Shown piece after piece: positions 21,702-29,095 of a DNA stretch of 34,568 bases. Made by a program: the position numbers and the translations under genes. The notes below the pieces were generated by a model. The model had not been told where the DNA came from. It saw only the letters and a list, made by a program, of their open reading frames with translations, and searched no databases. The stretch's first letter is position 1. Each line of letters starts with the position of its first letter. The DNA comes from a virus, in IMG/VR virus record IMGVR_UViG_3300048837_002000, positions 1 to 34,568 of that record, one strand, 5' to 3'.

Positions 21702-22012
21702 GCGAGATCGACTGGAAAAAGATATTTTTCATTCGCTTGCACGATCTCGTCACCGATCGCGCGGACATGGATGAGGTCGAAAAGATCAGTGCCGTAGATA
21801 TGGTCGCTGATCTGATGGATTCCAGAATTGACTCCACCTTTGTTGAAAGCGCCGGGAACGAGCATGTCCTCAAACTCCTGGCCGGGTATCCCGTCACGGA
21901 TGAAGACCCCTGGCCCTGGCATGCAAAAGCTATCTCTGAAGGAAAGTATCCACTGAACAATCTGCCGGAAGGTGTGCGCGAATTGGCGCGCACGCTGTAC
22001 TACGAAAAATGA
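21698..22012 (+). CDS. Probable immunity protein of the MuF toxin
   Basis: The 104-aa protein is acidic and helical (WKKIFFIRLHDLVTDRADMD; WHAKAISEGKYPLNNLPEGV). Its ATG overlaps the MuF stop by 4 bp, so it is translated together with the toxin-like domain. Small acidic proteins directly after polymorphic toxin domains are commonly their immunity partners. I do not recognise an immunity family by sequence, so this is inferred from context. Confidence 0.5.
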   Translation: MSEIDWKKIFFIRLHDLVTDRADMDEVEKISAVDMVADLMDSRIDSTFVESAGNEHVLKLLAGYPVTDEDPWPWHAKAISEGKYPLNNLPEGVRELARTLYYEK

Positions 22013-22028
22013 GAAGGAGAGGATTCAG

Positions 22029-22766
22029 ATGGAAACAACTACGGAGAGGGTTTTACAACCTGTCATTGTAACTTTTAAACATTCGGGGCTTGTTGCCGCC
22101 GACGCAGGCAAGCCGGTCAAGATCACCGCCAACGACACCGTTGCGCTGTGCTCCAATGGCGATGCCTTCGACGGCATTCTGGCCACGGTCGAGACCGACG
22201 TTTGCGGCGTCCAGATCTCCGGCGATGTGACCGCTGAATACTCGGGTTCTGCTCCCGACCTCGGGGCCTGCGCCATTCTGGCTGCGGCAGCTGGAAAGGT
22301 CAAGAAGGCCGTGGCTGCGGCCCTGACGGCCGGCTACCAGGAATGGGGCTTCTCGGCCGCGAAGACGGGAGCGTCGGCATCGGGGCTGGCCAATGATACG
22401 ACCACCTATGGGATTCTCGTGGCCATCGATGCTGTGGTGAAAGAGGTTTCCATTGTGGGATCAGCCGCGCAAACGTTGACCAATGTGGCGGCCGCCATAG
22501 CCACGGATCTGGGAGCGGCTGGAACGTGCGCTGTTGTGTCCGGAAAGCTCCGCATCACCAGTGCAACCACGGGTAGCGCTTCCCGGGTGCGCATCACGGA
22601 TGGCAACGACTCCGCCGATGCCGGTCTTTTTGCCACGCTGACGGATGCCAATGTGGCCGCAGAAGCGGCCGTGGATGGCACGAGCGATGCTCTGGGGCCG
22701 CATACCTACTACCGGGTCTGGGCTGTGGACACAGAGAATACTCTGGTCCGCTTCAGGATGGCATAA
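22029..22766 (+). CDS. Capsid decoration protein with inserted domain (DUF2190-like)
   Basis: The 245-aa protein starts METTTERVLQPVIVTFKHSG, with GGAGAGG 8 bases upstream. Its ends match the next gene (LQPxIVxFKHS, DAFDGILATVE, VCGVQ, YSGSxPD, and RxWxVDTxxxxVRFR). Between them is an extra segment of about 125 residues (about 99-224), rich in Gly, Thr and Ser, with a beta-sandwich look (LTNVAAAIATDLGAAG; LRITSATTGSASRVRI). It probably binds the outside of the head; the insertion may display a ligand-binding domain. Confidence 0.65.
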   Translation: METTTERVLQPVIVTFKHSGLVAADAGKPVKITANDTVALCSNGDAFDGILATVETDVCGVQISGDVTAEYSGSAPDLGACAILAAAAGKVKKAVAAALTAGYQEWGFSAAKTGASASGLANDTTTYGILVAIDAVVKEVSIVGSAAQTLTNVAAAIATDLGAAGTCAVVSGKLRITSATTGSASRVRITDGNDSADAGLFATLTDANVAAEAAVDGTSDALGPHTYYRVWAVDTENTLVRFRMA

Positions 22767-22767
22767 C

Positions 22768-23145
22768 ATGGGGCTGGATATGATTGCACCCTCCACGGAG
22801 AACGTCCTGCAGCCGACCATCGTGAGTTTCAAACACTCTGCTCTGGTGGCTGCAGACCTGGGCAAACCTGTGAAGGTTAGCGCGAGCGATACCGTGGCCC
22901 TTTGCGCGGACGGCGATGCCTTTGATGGCATTCTGGCCACAGTCGAACCCGGCGTGTGCGGGGTGCAGGTGGCCGGGGATGTGACGCTGGAATATTCCGG
23001 GTCAGATCCCGACCATGGCTTTCAGCCCATCGTGGCTGCGGCCAGTGGCAAGGTGAAGCTGGAAGGCTCACCAGCGGATTACAATTACCGCCAGATCTGG
23101 AATGTGGACACTACAGATAAAAAAGTCCGCTTTCGTCTGGCCTGA
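22768..23145 (+). CDS. Capsid decoration protein, short paralogue
   Basis: The 125-aa protein is a compact version of its neighbour without the inserted domain. It shares GKPVKxxAxDTVALC, DAFDGILATVE and the final VRFRxA. The start at 22768 is directly after the previous stop, with no clear ribosome site; a second ATG (22780) is possible. The two genes most likely arose by duplication and may mix on the capsid surface. Confidence 0.65.
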   Translation: MGLDMIAPSTENVLQPTIVSFKHSALVAADLGKPVKVSASDTVALCADGDAFDGILATVEPGVCGVQVAGDVTLEYSGSDPDHGFQPIVAAASGKVKLEGSPADYNYRQIWNVDTTDKKVRFRLA

Positions 23146-23191
23146 GAGACTTTTCCATTGCGTTTCCGGAATACCCAAATGAGGTATTCAG

Positions 23192-24241
23192 TTGGACAAA
23201 CTAAAGAAATTGGCCCTTGAATTAGGGCTATGGCAAGAAGCCAAAAACAAGCGCATCACCTTCACGGAGGTGCTGGCCAAACTCGAAGCGGACAGTGGAT
23301 ACACTCCCGAAGGCGAGTATGCAAAGTATGATGCTTATGAGCGCCAGCTGGCTGCCCATGGGATCAAGATCAACGACCGCGCCTCTCTGGTAGAGCATTT
23401 CTTTGCCACGACCGACAGTCGCATCCTTTTCCCCGAGTTCATCGACCGGCAGATTCGTCTGGGTCTGGAACTGGGCCGCCTGGACCTGCGCCTTGAGGAC
23501 ACCTACTCCGTCTCCCAGACCGTGACGGAACCCACGGTGACACCGGTGGCCCTGGACTTCTCCAAAGAAGATGTAAAACCCAAGCGCGTGGCCGAAGGCG
23601 GCGTCTTCCCCCGGATGAAGGCAGCGCTCAAAGACAAGAGCATTCGCCTGAAGAAGGTGGGCCGGCAGCTCGACATGAGCTATGAAGTGCTGCGCCGCAT
23701 GCAGGTGCTCGAAGCCGGCATGATCTTCCAGCGCTTTGGCTACCAGATGTCCCGCGAAATGACCCGCGAAGCTCTGGCCGTCATCAAGGACGGGGATGGC
23801 AATGTGGGTTCTGCTGCCAGCACCTCTGATGCTGGAGGCACGTGGACTTACGCCGATCTGCTCGACTGCATCTTCCGCTTCACGGACGGCCATCAGGCCA
23901 CGCACATTGTGCTGAACCCGGCCTTCCTCCAGGCCATCCTTTCCGACGACACGAACTTCAAGCAATTGCAGTCTGTGAATCTGCTGGAGTCCTTTGTGAA
24001 GACGGGCATGGTCCAGAACTTCTTTGGCCTGAACTGGCGCACCCATGCCGACCTGACCAACGAAACCATCCTGATCTATGAGCGCGACACAACCCTCAAG
24101 TATTATGAGGAGCGCGGATCAGCCATCCAGGAAACGGACCGGATCATCAACCAGCAGATCCAGGGCACGGTTGTATCGCTCAACTATGGCTTTGCCAAGA
24201 TGTTCGATGGCGCCTGCCACTACAAGACCAAGAGCCCGTAA
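23192..24241 (+). CDS. Major capsid protein (HK97-fold)
   Basis: The 349-aa protein starts with TTG, preceded by GAGGT 6 bases upstream. It has an N-terminal helical part (about 1-70), then RIQ-like helices and VSQTVTEPTVTPVALDFSKE (about 108-127). Later come AVIKDGDGN and HIVLNPAFLQAILSD, as in phage capsid proteins, and a C-terminal beta region (GTVVSLNYGFAKMF). Its place after decoration genes and before the connectors fits. Confidence 0.75.
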   Translation: MDKLKKLALELGLWQEAKNKRITFTEVLAKLEADSGYTPEGEYAKYDAYERQLAAHGIKINDRASLVEHFFATTDSRILFPEFIDRQIRLGLELGRLDLRLEDTYSVSQTVTEPTVTPVALDFSKEDVKPKRVAEGGVFPRMKAALKDKSIRLKKVGRQLDMSYEVLRRMQVLEAGMIFQRFGYQMSREMTREALAVIKDGDGNVGSAASTSDAGGTWTYADLLDCIFRFTDGHQATHIVLNPAFLQAILSDDTNFKQLQSVNLLESFVKTGMVQNFFGLNWRTHADLTNETILIYERDTTLKYYEERGSAIQETDRIINQQIQGTVVSLNYGFAKMFDGACHYKTKSP

Positions 24242-24260
24242 CGGATAGGCTGGAGGGAGC

Positions 24261-24695
24261 ATGATGGTAAACGAGCTGGAAACACTCAAGGCGCTGGTAG
24301 GCGTAAGCGGGGACAGTCTGAGTCTGGACGACCAGACCGTTCTGGCCGGCCTTTCGCAGACGGCCTTTGAGTTCTGGCTCGATGCCGCGGCTACCGCGGC
24401 CGGTCTGGACATCGCCAGGTGGCTCGGCGTGACTCCGGTCGCGCTGCCAGCCACCACGGCCACGCGCATGGCAGAGGTCTTGCTCGTGCAGTCGGAGATC
24501 GTCCACCAGTTCGGAATCTGCACGGCCCTTTCGGAAGCGCGCATCAAAGTCGGGGGCGATGACGGCAACGAAATCGACATCCGCCACATTGCGGCAGAGG
24601 AACGCGCCCTCGAGGCTGAGTCTCTGCGCCGCCGGGCCTATCGCCTGGTGACCGGGAACGATGCCCCGGCCGGATTCGCGGGGGTGCTTGGATGA
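24261..24695 (+). CDS. Head-tail connector protein candidate
   Basis: The 144-aa protein begins MMVNELETLKALVGVSGDSL and is mostly helical, as are gp6-like head-tail connectors. It follows the capsid gene by 19 bp with GGAGGGAG 2-9 bases upstream, and overlaps the next gene by 4 bp. The role is inferred from position. Confidence 0.5.
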   Translation: MMVNELETLKALVGVSGDSLSLDDQTVLAGLSQTAFEFWLDAAATAAGLDIARWLGVTPVALPATTATRMAEVLLVQSEIVHQFGICTALSEARIKVGGDDGNEIDIRHIAAEERALEAESLRRRAYRLVTGNDAPAGFAGVLG

Positions 24696-25117
24696 AACCC
24701 GCATCCGGAATCATGCGTTCGGCTTTCCAGCGCAGCGCCACAACAAGGGTGACGCTCCTGGTTCCGGCGGCCCGGGCAGGACGCTTGCAGGCCACGGCCC
24801 GGGGCGTCTTTGCTCCGGCCTGTTCTTTCAAGGGCGTCTGGATCCGCCGCAGGGCAGACCTCACCCATGGCAGCGGCGGCGAGCGGCAGGGCTACACGGA
24901 TCTGATCCAGTTCGTAGTGCCCACGGATCCCGGCTTTGTGATGCCCCTGCAAGGGCATCGCATCGTGCGCGGTCTGTACGCCGTAGACGACACCTGGTCC
25001 GCGGCAGATGAATGGGAGATCGCCTCCCCTCCGGACCATCTGAGTGAATACGATGCCTTTCATGTGATCCAGCTGCAGCTGCGCAAATTCGCGCGTGGAG
25101 GTGCCGGCAATGGTTGA
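24692..25117 (+). CDS. Head-tail joining (stopper-like) protein candidate
   Basis: The 141-aa protein is beta-rich in the middle (FKGVWIRRRADLTHGSGGER; IVRGLYAVDDTWSAADEW). It lies between a helical connector and the gpG-like gene, where phages encode a stopper or adaptor. It overlaps both neighbours by a few bases. The assignment is from order only. Confidence 0.45.
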   Translation: MKPASGIMRSAFQRSATTRVTLLVPAARAGRLQATARGVFAPACSFKGVWIRRRADLTHGSGGERQGYTDLIQFVVPTDPGFVMPLQGHRIVRGLYAVDDTWSAADEWEIASPPDHLSEYDAFHVIQLQLRKFARGGAGNG

Positions 25118-25541
25118 ACTCTTTGACCCATTCGGCCCGGCCCTGGGGCGCGCGGCGCAAACAGCCGTATCGACTTTTGAAAAAGCGATTGGTCGGTCTG
25201 CGGCAACGGTGCAGCGCAATGCCACCCTGGGCATTCGGCGGCAGAAATACAGCGGGCTCTGGCCGGCTCTTTCTGAAGCCTATGCCGTGCGCAAGGCTCT
25301 CAAAGGGCATGGCAATGCCCTGCTCATCAGCGAAGGCGATTTGTCCGGCTCGATTGAAATGAGCAGGCGCAGCGCGGTCACGTATGATGTGGGCACCAAC
25401 ATGGTCTACGCCCGGGCGCATGAGCTGGGCTATGAAGCCCGGGGCATTCCGGCCCGACCCTTCATGGGGCCAGCTCTGGAAGAGTCCGTGCCTGAGATCA
25501 AAGAGCATTTCCGGGATGCGGTGCAGGGCCTTTTCTCATGA
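25110..25541 (+). CDS. Virion morphogenesis / tail completion protein (gpG-like)
   Basis: The start at 25110 (MVELFDPFGP) has GGAGGT 7 bases upstream. A GTG at 25095 is less likely. The 143-aa protein contains YDVGTNMVYARAHELGYEAR and IPARPFMGPALEES (about 93-126). This is the conserved end of the gpG/HK97 gp10-like family, which helps join tail to head. It overlaps the next gene by 4 bp. Confidence 0.72.
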   Translation: MVELFDPFGPALGRAAQTAVSTFEKAIGRSAATVQRNATLGIRRQKYSGLWPALSEAYAVRKALKGHGNALLISEGDLSGSIEMSRRSAVTYDVGTNMVYARAHELGYEARGIPARPFMGPALEESVPEIKEHFRDAVQGLFS

Positions 25542-26218
25542 GACAAGCCCACATCACCTACCTGCGCTCTCTGGCGGCCGGCCTGATTCTGAATGGAACG
25601 CAACCGTTCCAGGCGGCCACCGATCCCACGGATCTGGCGCAGGCCAGATTCCTGGAAATCGAGCCGGCTGCCAACCGCTTTCAGGAGCTGGTGCCTTTCT
25701 GCGTCCTCAGCGCAGGCAAGCCGCAAAACATCCGCGATGGTCGGCGCATCCGCAAGCTGGGTCTTATGCCGCAGGCAGAGCCGGTGGAGGGCGAGATCAC
25801 GCCCATGGATCTGGTCTATCTGCGCCAGCACTTCAAGCAGCGCTTTCCCTATACCCTGACCTTCTGGCTGGAGGATCCGGCCGCAGATGTCCTGAGTTCG
25901 GCGGAACCCCTGCCGGTGGATGAGCCAGAAGATCCGGAAGCAGAAGTGCCTGAGCCAGCTCTGCACAGCTATGGTCTGATCGACCAGGCTTTGCTCTACA
26001 TCGCCAGCCATGAATACTTTGCCAATGAGGTATCCGGCACCGTGCGTGTGGTGGCGGGAGATAGTGGCATGGTCAGTGATCCGGTCGGTGAGCTGGCACT
26101 TTACAAACTTTACCTTGAGATCATTTTTGAAGATGGCCTTCAGGCACAGGAGCACATTCCCACCCTGGCTGGAGCCGCCTTCAGTATTCGCAATACGACC
26201 GTGGAGGCAAAAATATGA
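25538..26218 (+). CDS. Tail protein, tail terminator-like by position
   Basis: The 226-aa protein starts MRQAHITYLRSLAAGLILNG. Near its middle it has an acidic Pro-rich linker (LPVDEPEDPEAEVPEPAL, about 128-145), splitting it into two parts. It lies between the gpG-like gene and the sheath. It may terminate the tail tube; no motif confirms this. It overlaps the next gene by 4 bp. Confidence 0.45.
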   Translation: MRQAHITYLRSLAAGLILNGTQPFQAATDPTDLAQARFLEIEPAANRFQELVPFCVLSAGKPQNIRDGRRIRKLGLMPQAEPVEGEITPMDLVYLRQHFKQRFPYTLTFWLEDPAADVLSSAEPLPVDEPEDPEAEVPEPALHSYGLIDQALLYIASHEYFANEVSGTVRVVAGDSGMVSDPVGELALYKLYLEIIFEDGLQAQEHIPTLAGAAFSIRNTTVEAKI

Positions 26219-26508
26219 AACTGAGCGAATTCTGTGCGCAGCACAAGATCAAGAAACACGTGGAGGCCGGGCTGCAGGCCCATCTGCGCTGTAGCATGGA
26301 GCAGGACCTGGCACCAGGCGTCCTGACTCAGGCCTACGCGGATTTCATGGGCCGGCCCCTGCCGGGCTCTGAGTCACCGGCTCTGCGGACACCGCCGCCC
26401 AGCGCGATCGCGGGCCTGCCAGACGGCAAAGCCCCGGCCGAGTTGGACACTCCAGTGGGTGAGTCCGGCGTCCTCAAAGATCAAGAAAAACGTAAAGGAG
26501 GCAAATGA
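26215..26508 (+). CDS. Small protein before the tail sheath
   Basis: The 97-aa protein has a helical N-terminal half (CAQHKIKKHVEAGLQAHLRC). The C-terminal half is low in complexity, rich in Pro, Ala and Gly. Mu has a short gene (gp38, DUF2635) at this place, but I cannot confirm the family here. It overlaps the sheath ATG by 4 bp. Confidence 0.5.
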   Translation: MKLSEFCAQHKIKKHVEAGLQAHLRCSMEQDLAPGVLTQAYADFMGRPLPGSESPALRTPPPSAIAGLPDGKAPAELDTPVGESGVLKDQEKRKGGK

Positions 26509-27986
26509 TGCCTACACCAGATGTAATCACAACGCACCAGGACGGGGGGCTCGGCAATTCCGATTTCATTCCGGATCGGGTGCATGCCAAGATTGGCCCG
26601 GCAGAAACCGGGACCGCCAATCAGATCTACCTGATCCGCAACTATGCGCAGGCCAAAACCATTTTCGGGGCCGGTGCCCTGGTGGATGCTCTGCGCCAGC
26701 ACTTTGAAGAGTTCGATGAGCTTCAGGGCCAGCGCCCCGCACCTGTCGTGGCCATCAGGCCGGTGAGCGACACGGCGGGTTCGATCGCAGCGCCCGTCAA
26801 GGCGGGGACGGGACTGGCCGCTCTGCCCACAACAGCGGGAACGGTGACGGGCTCGCGAGTCGTGGTGCTCAAGTTCACCAAAGCGGGCGCGCATGCAACG
26901 GCTGAATACCGCCGGTCGACCGATGGGGGCCAGACCTTTGAAGCCCCGGTGGTGACTCCGGCTTCTGGGCAGTCCATCAGTCTGGCAGTGGGAGCGACGG
27001 CTACCTTCACGAACGATGCCACACCGGCAGACACTTTCCATGTGGATGACACCTACACCTTCACCATCAGCGGACCCACGGCCAGCAATTCGGCGCGACT
27101 GGATGCGCTGGAGGCCCTGATGCAGGAATACCGTCTCTACTGGATCCACATGCTGGGCGCTGCCACGCGGGCCTTTGCCATTTCGGTCTCACAGATTCTG
27201 GAATCCATGGAGACGGCCAACCATTTGCCCTGCTTTGCCGTCCTCGAGGGCGCTCCCAAAGTCAGCGGCACGGTGGAAGATTACCTCCAGTCGCTCGTCG
27301 ATGAATGGGATCCCTTTGTGCATTCGCGGGTGGCTATTGTCACGGCCGAAGGCCGCTACATCCCCGGCGGCATCCGGGCCTACGGTGGCTTTGCTGCGGT
27401 CTACGATGCGGGCGATACCATTGGCGAATGGCGCAATGCGGCCACGCTGCTGTGCGCGAAGCTCGCCGCCGGTGCTCCCAATGTGAGCGCGGGCTACGTG
27501 AAAATCCACCGCAGCCTGACCATGAGCGAGATCCGCTACTGGAATGAAGGCTACCAGGATTACATGGATGTGCTGCACGACATGGGTCTCACGGTCCTCA
27601 AGAAATATGATGACTACGACGGCATCTACATCGCGAAGGACCGCATCAAGGCCGCATCGGACAGCGACTTCCGCGACATCCCGGAACGCCGGCGGGCGGA
27701 CAAGATGCACCGCATCGCCTACCAGACTTCGCTGCAGTTTCTGGGGCAGGATACGGAGGCCAACAGCGGCACGGGAGGTCTGGATTACGTGAAGGCCACC
27801 ATGGACCAGGCTGTGTCCGATGCCATGGAAAAGCCCGGTGCGGCTGAGATCTCCGGCCATGCCATCAAACTCGATCCGCAGAAGAACTTCGCCAGCACGA
27901 AGATTCTCGAAGCGGATCTGACCATGTTCATCGCGGGCCGGATCAACGGCATTCGCTGGCGCACTGCATTCGCGCCCACAACGTAA
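26505..27986 (+). CDS. Contractile tail sheath protein (DUF2586-like)
   Basis: The sheath contracts to drive the tube through the envelope. The 493-aa protein has the N-terminal fold (TPDVITTHQDGGLGNSDFIP). A Thr/Ser-rich beta insertion follows (about 85-190). The C-terminal core, with IHRSLTMSEIRYWNEGYQDY (about 330-349) and LTMFIAGRINGIRWR, is conserved among sheath proteins. AGGAGG lies ahead of ATG 26505/26508. The tube gene follows, as is usual. Confidence 0.8.
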   Translation: MMPTPDVITTHQDGGLGNSDFIPDRVHAKIGPAETGTANQIYLIRNYAQAKTIFGAGALVDALRQHFEEFDELQGQRPAPVVAIRPVSDTAGSIAAPVKAGTGLAALPTTAGTVTGSRVVVLKFTKAGAHATAEYRRSTDGGQTFEAPVVTPASGQSISLAVGATATFTNDATPADTFHVDDTYTFTISGPTASNSARLDALEALMQEYRLYWIHMLGAATRAFAISVSQILESMETANHLPCFAVLEGAPKVSGTVEDYLQSLVDEWDPFVHSRVAIVTAEGRYIPGGIRAYGGFAAVYDAGDTIGEWRNAATLLCAKLAAGAPNVSAGYVKIHRSLTMSEIRYWNEGYQDYMDVLHDMGLTVLKKYDDYDGIYIAKDRIKAASDSDFRDIPERRRADKMHRIAYQTSLQFLGQDTEANSGTGGLDYVKATMDQAVSDAMEKPGAAEISGHAIKLDPQKNFASTKILEADLTMFIAGRINGIRWRTAFAPTT

Positions 27987-27997
27987 GGAGGAAATAG

Positions 27998-28441
27998 ATG
28001 CCTGCAGAAGATTTCAACAGCCCGGCCGTCGAGGCCTACAACTTTCAGAACTTCATCCTGAATCTCTTTGGATTCGAGGTGGTCCACTTTTCCGGTTTCG
28101 ATGGGGATGCCCAGCGCGAAATCGAAGTCATCAATGGCAAGCGCGGCGAGCCGGTTGCTTATGCCGTGAAGAACTTCAAGCGCAACGTGAAGGCGCTGAT
28201 CCATGCCGAAGAGCTGGAAAAGCTGGTGAAGCTTGCCGCTCCCTGGGGAGGCAATCCGGAGTATTTGCCGCCGTCTCCGTGCGTGGGCATCGCAGCGCCC
28301 TACAACCGCACCCCCATGAAGATCATCTACCCGCAGGTGCTCCTCACCAAGTGGTCTTATGCCTTCAAAGAGGGCACAGCCAAAACGGAAATCCCGCTGG
28401 AATTTGTGGTCCTACAAAGACCGGTCATCACATTCGAATAA
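27998..28441 (+). CDS. Tail tube protein
   Basis: The 147-aa protein has tube-like length and place, between sheath and tail chaperone. It contains beta-strand patterns such as FGFEVVHFSGFDGDAQREIE and KIIYPQVLLTKWSY. GGAGG lies 6 bases before ATG. Tube monomers of myophages are about this size. No diagnostic motif is visible, so order is the main evidence. Confidence 0.65.
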   Translation: MPAEDFNSPAVEAYNFQNFILNLFGFEVVHFSGFDGDAQREIEVINGKRGEPVAYAVKNFKRNVKALIHAEELEKLVKLAAPWGGNPEYLPPSPCVGIAAPYNRTPMKIIYPQVLLTKWSYAFKEGTAKTEIPLEFVVLQRPVITFE

Positions 28442-28460
28442 AGGAATAAGGTAAAACGAT

Positions 28461-28895
28461 ATGGAACAAAGATACATTCCCCAGAGCATCAACCCCTACT
28501 ACGCTGATGTTGAGGCGGTGCGCAAAGCGGGCGAGCTTTTGCCCGCGGAATACCAGCCCATGGATGAGGCCTGGCTGGAGAAGAATGCGGAGGCCATTGA
28601 CATATTGAAAGCAGCCTTCGCGGAGAAAGGCGGGATCCACCTCTTGACCGTGGGCGACTATCAGGTCCTCTGCCGGGCTCCGTCCCGCGAGATCCTGAAC
28701 AAGAGCGCGAAGCTGGCGCAAAGCAGCAGCCGGGTCGATGCGGACGTGGGCTTCGTGGGCCAGTGCCTGATCTCTCCGGCACCGGCCGTGCTGGCTCACT
28801 GGATGAATGACCACGCCGGTCTTGCCAGCGCCTTCGCTGCCAAACTTCTGGAGATCTCAAAAGTCAATCAGGAGGCTCAGGCAAAAAAGCTATAA
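28461..28895 (+). CDS. Tail assembly chaperone (G-type product)
   Basis: The 144-aa protein lies between tube and tape measure, where the chaperone pair of Mu-like and lambda-like tails is encoded. It ends in GCA AAA AAG CTA TAA. A -1 shift at A_AAA_AAG adds a second domain. The acidic helical N-terminus and modest length fit the family. It is preceded by a 19-bp gap and AAGGTAA. Confidence 0.7.
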   Translation: MEQRYIPQSINPYYADVEAVRKAGELLPAEYQPMDEAWLEKNAEAIDILKAAFAEKGGIHLLTVGDYQVLCRAPSREILNKSAKLAQSSSRVDADVGFVGQCLISPAPAVLAHWMNDHAGLASAFAAKLLEISKVNQEAQAKKL

Positions 28896-29095
28896 GCTCC
28901 GCGCTACAGGAACTACAATCCGGCCGTGGCACAGTGGAAGTTCTCGCAGAACTCTATCTGGGCCGCCGCCGGTTGCCTGCCGGAGACGATGAGGCCTATG
29001 CTATGGTAGCCGCAATCCAGTATATTGAAACACGCCTGGTCGAACTCATTGAGGTGGGTGTAGCGCGGGGCATTGTGAAGGCCTTCGATGGCTGA
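28461..29095 (+). CDS. Frameshifted tail assembly chaperone (GT-type product)
   Basis: The product has the first 143 residues of the chaperone plus 68 residues in the -1 frame (AISSALQELQSGRGTVEVLA, then YLGRRRLPAGDDEAY). The extension has no start codon near its beginning, yet reads as a helical protein, which supports frameshifting. In lambda the T part recruits the tape measure, which here starts inside the end of this frame. Confidence 0.75.
28883..28889 (+). other. Programmed -1 frameshift site of the tail chaperone
   Basis: A_AAA_AAG is in the chaperone reading phase. AGGAGG ends 7 bases upstream, like the internal Shine-Dalgarno stimulator of dnaX. Shifted translation stays open for 68 codons and ends at TGA 29093-29095, overlapping the tape-measure start. 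Such G/GT frameshifts are widely conserved in tailed phages. Confidence 0.8.

Noticed and set aside
23228-24046. Open frame of 272 aa on the minus strand inside the capsid gene
   Set aside because: It is a shadow frame with low-complexity composition and no ribosome site.
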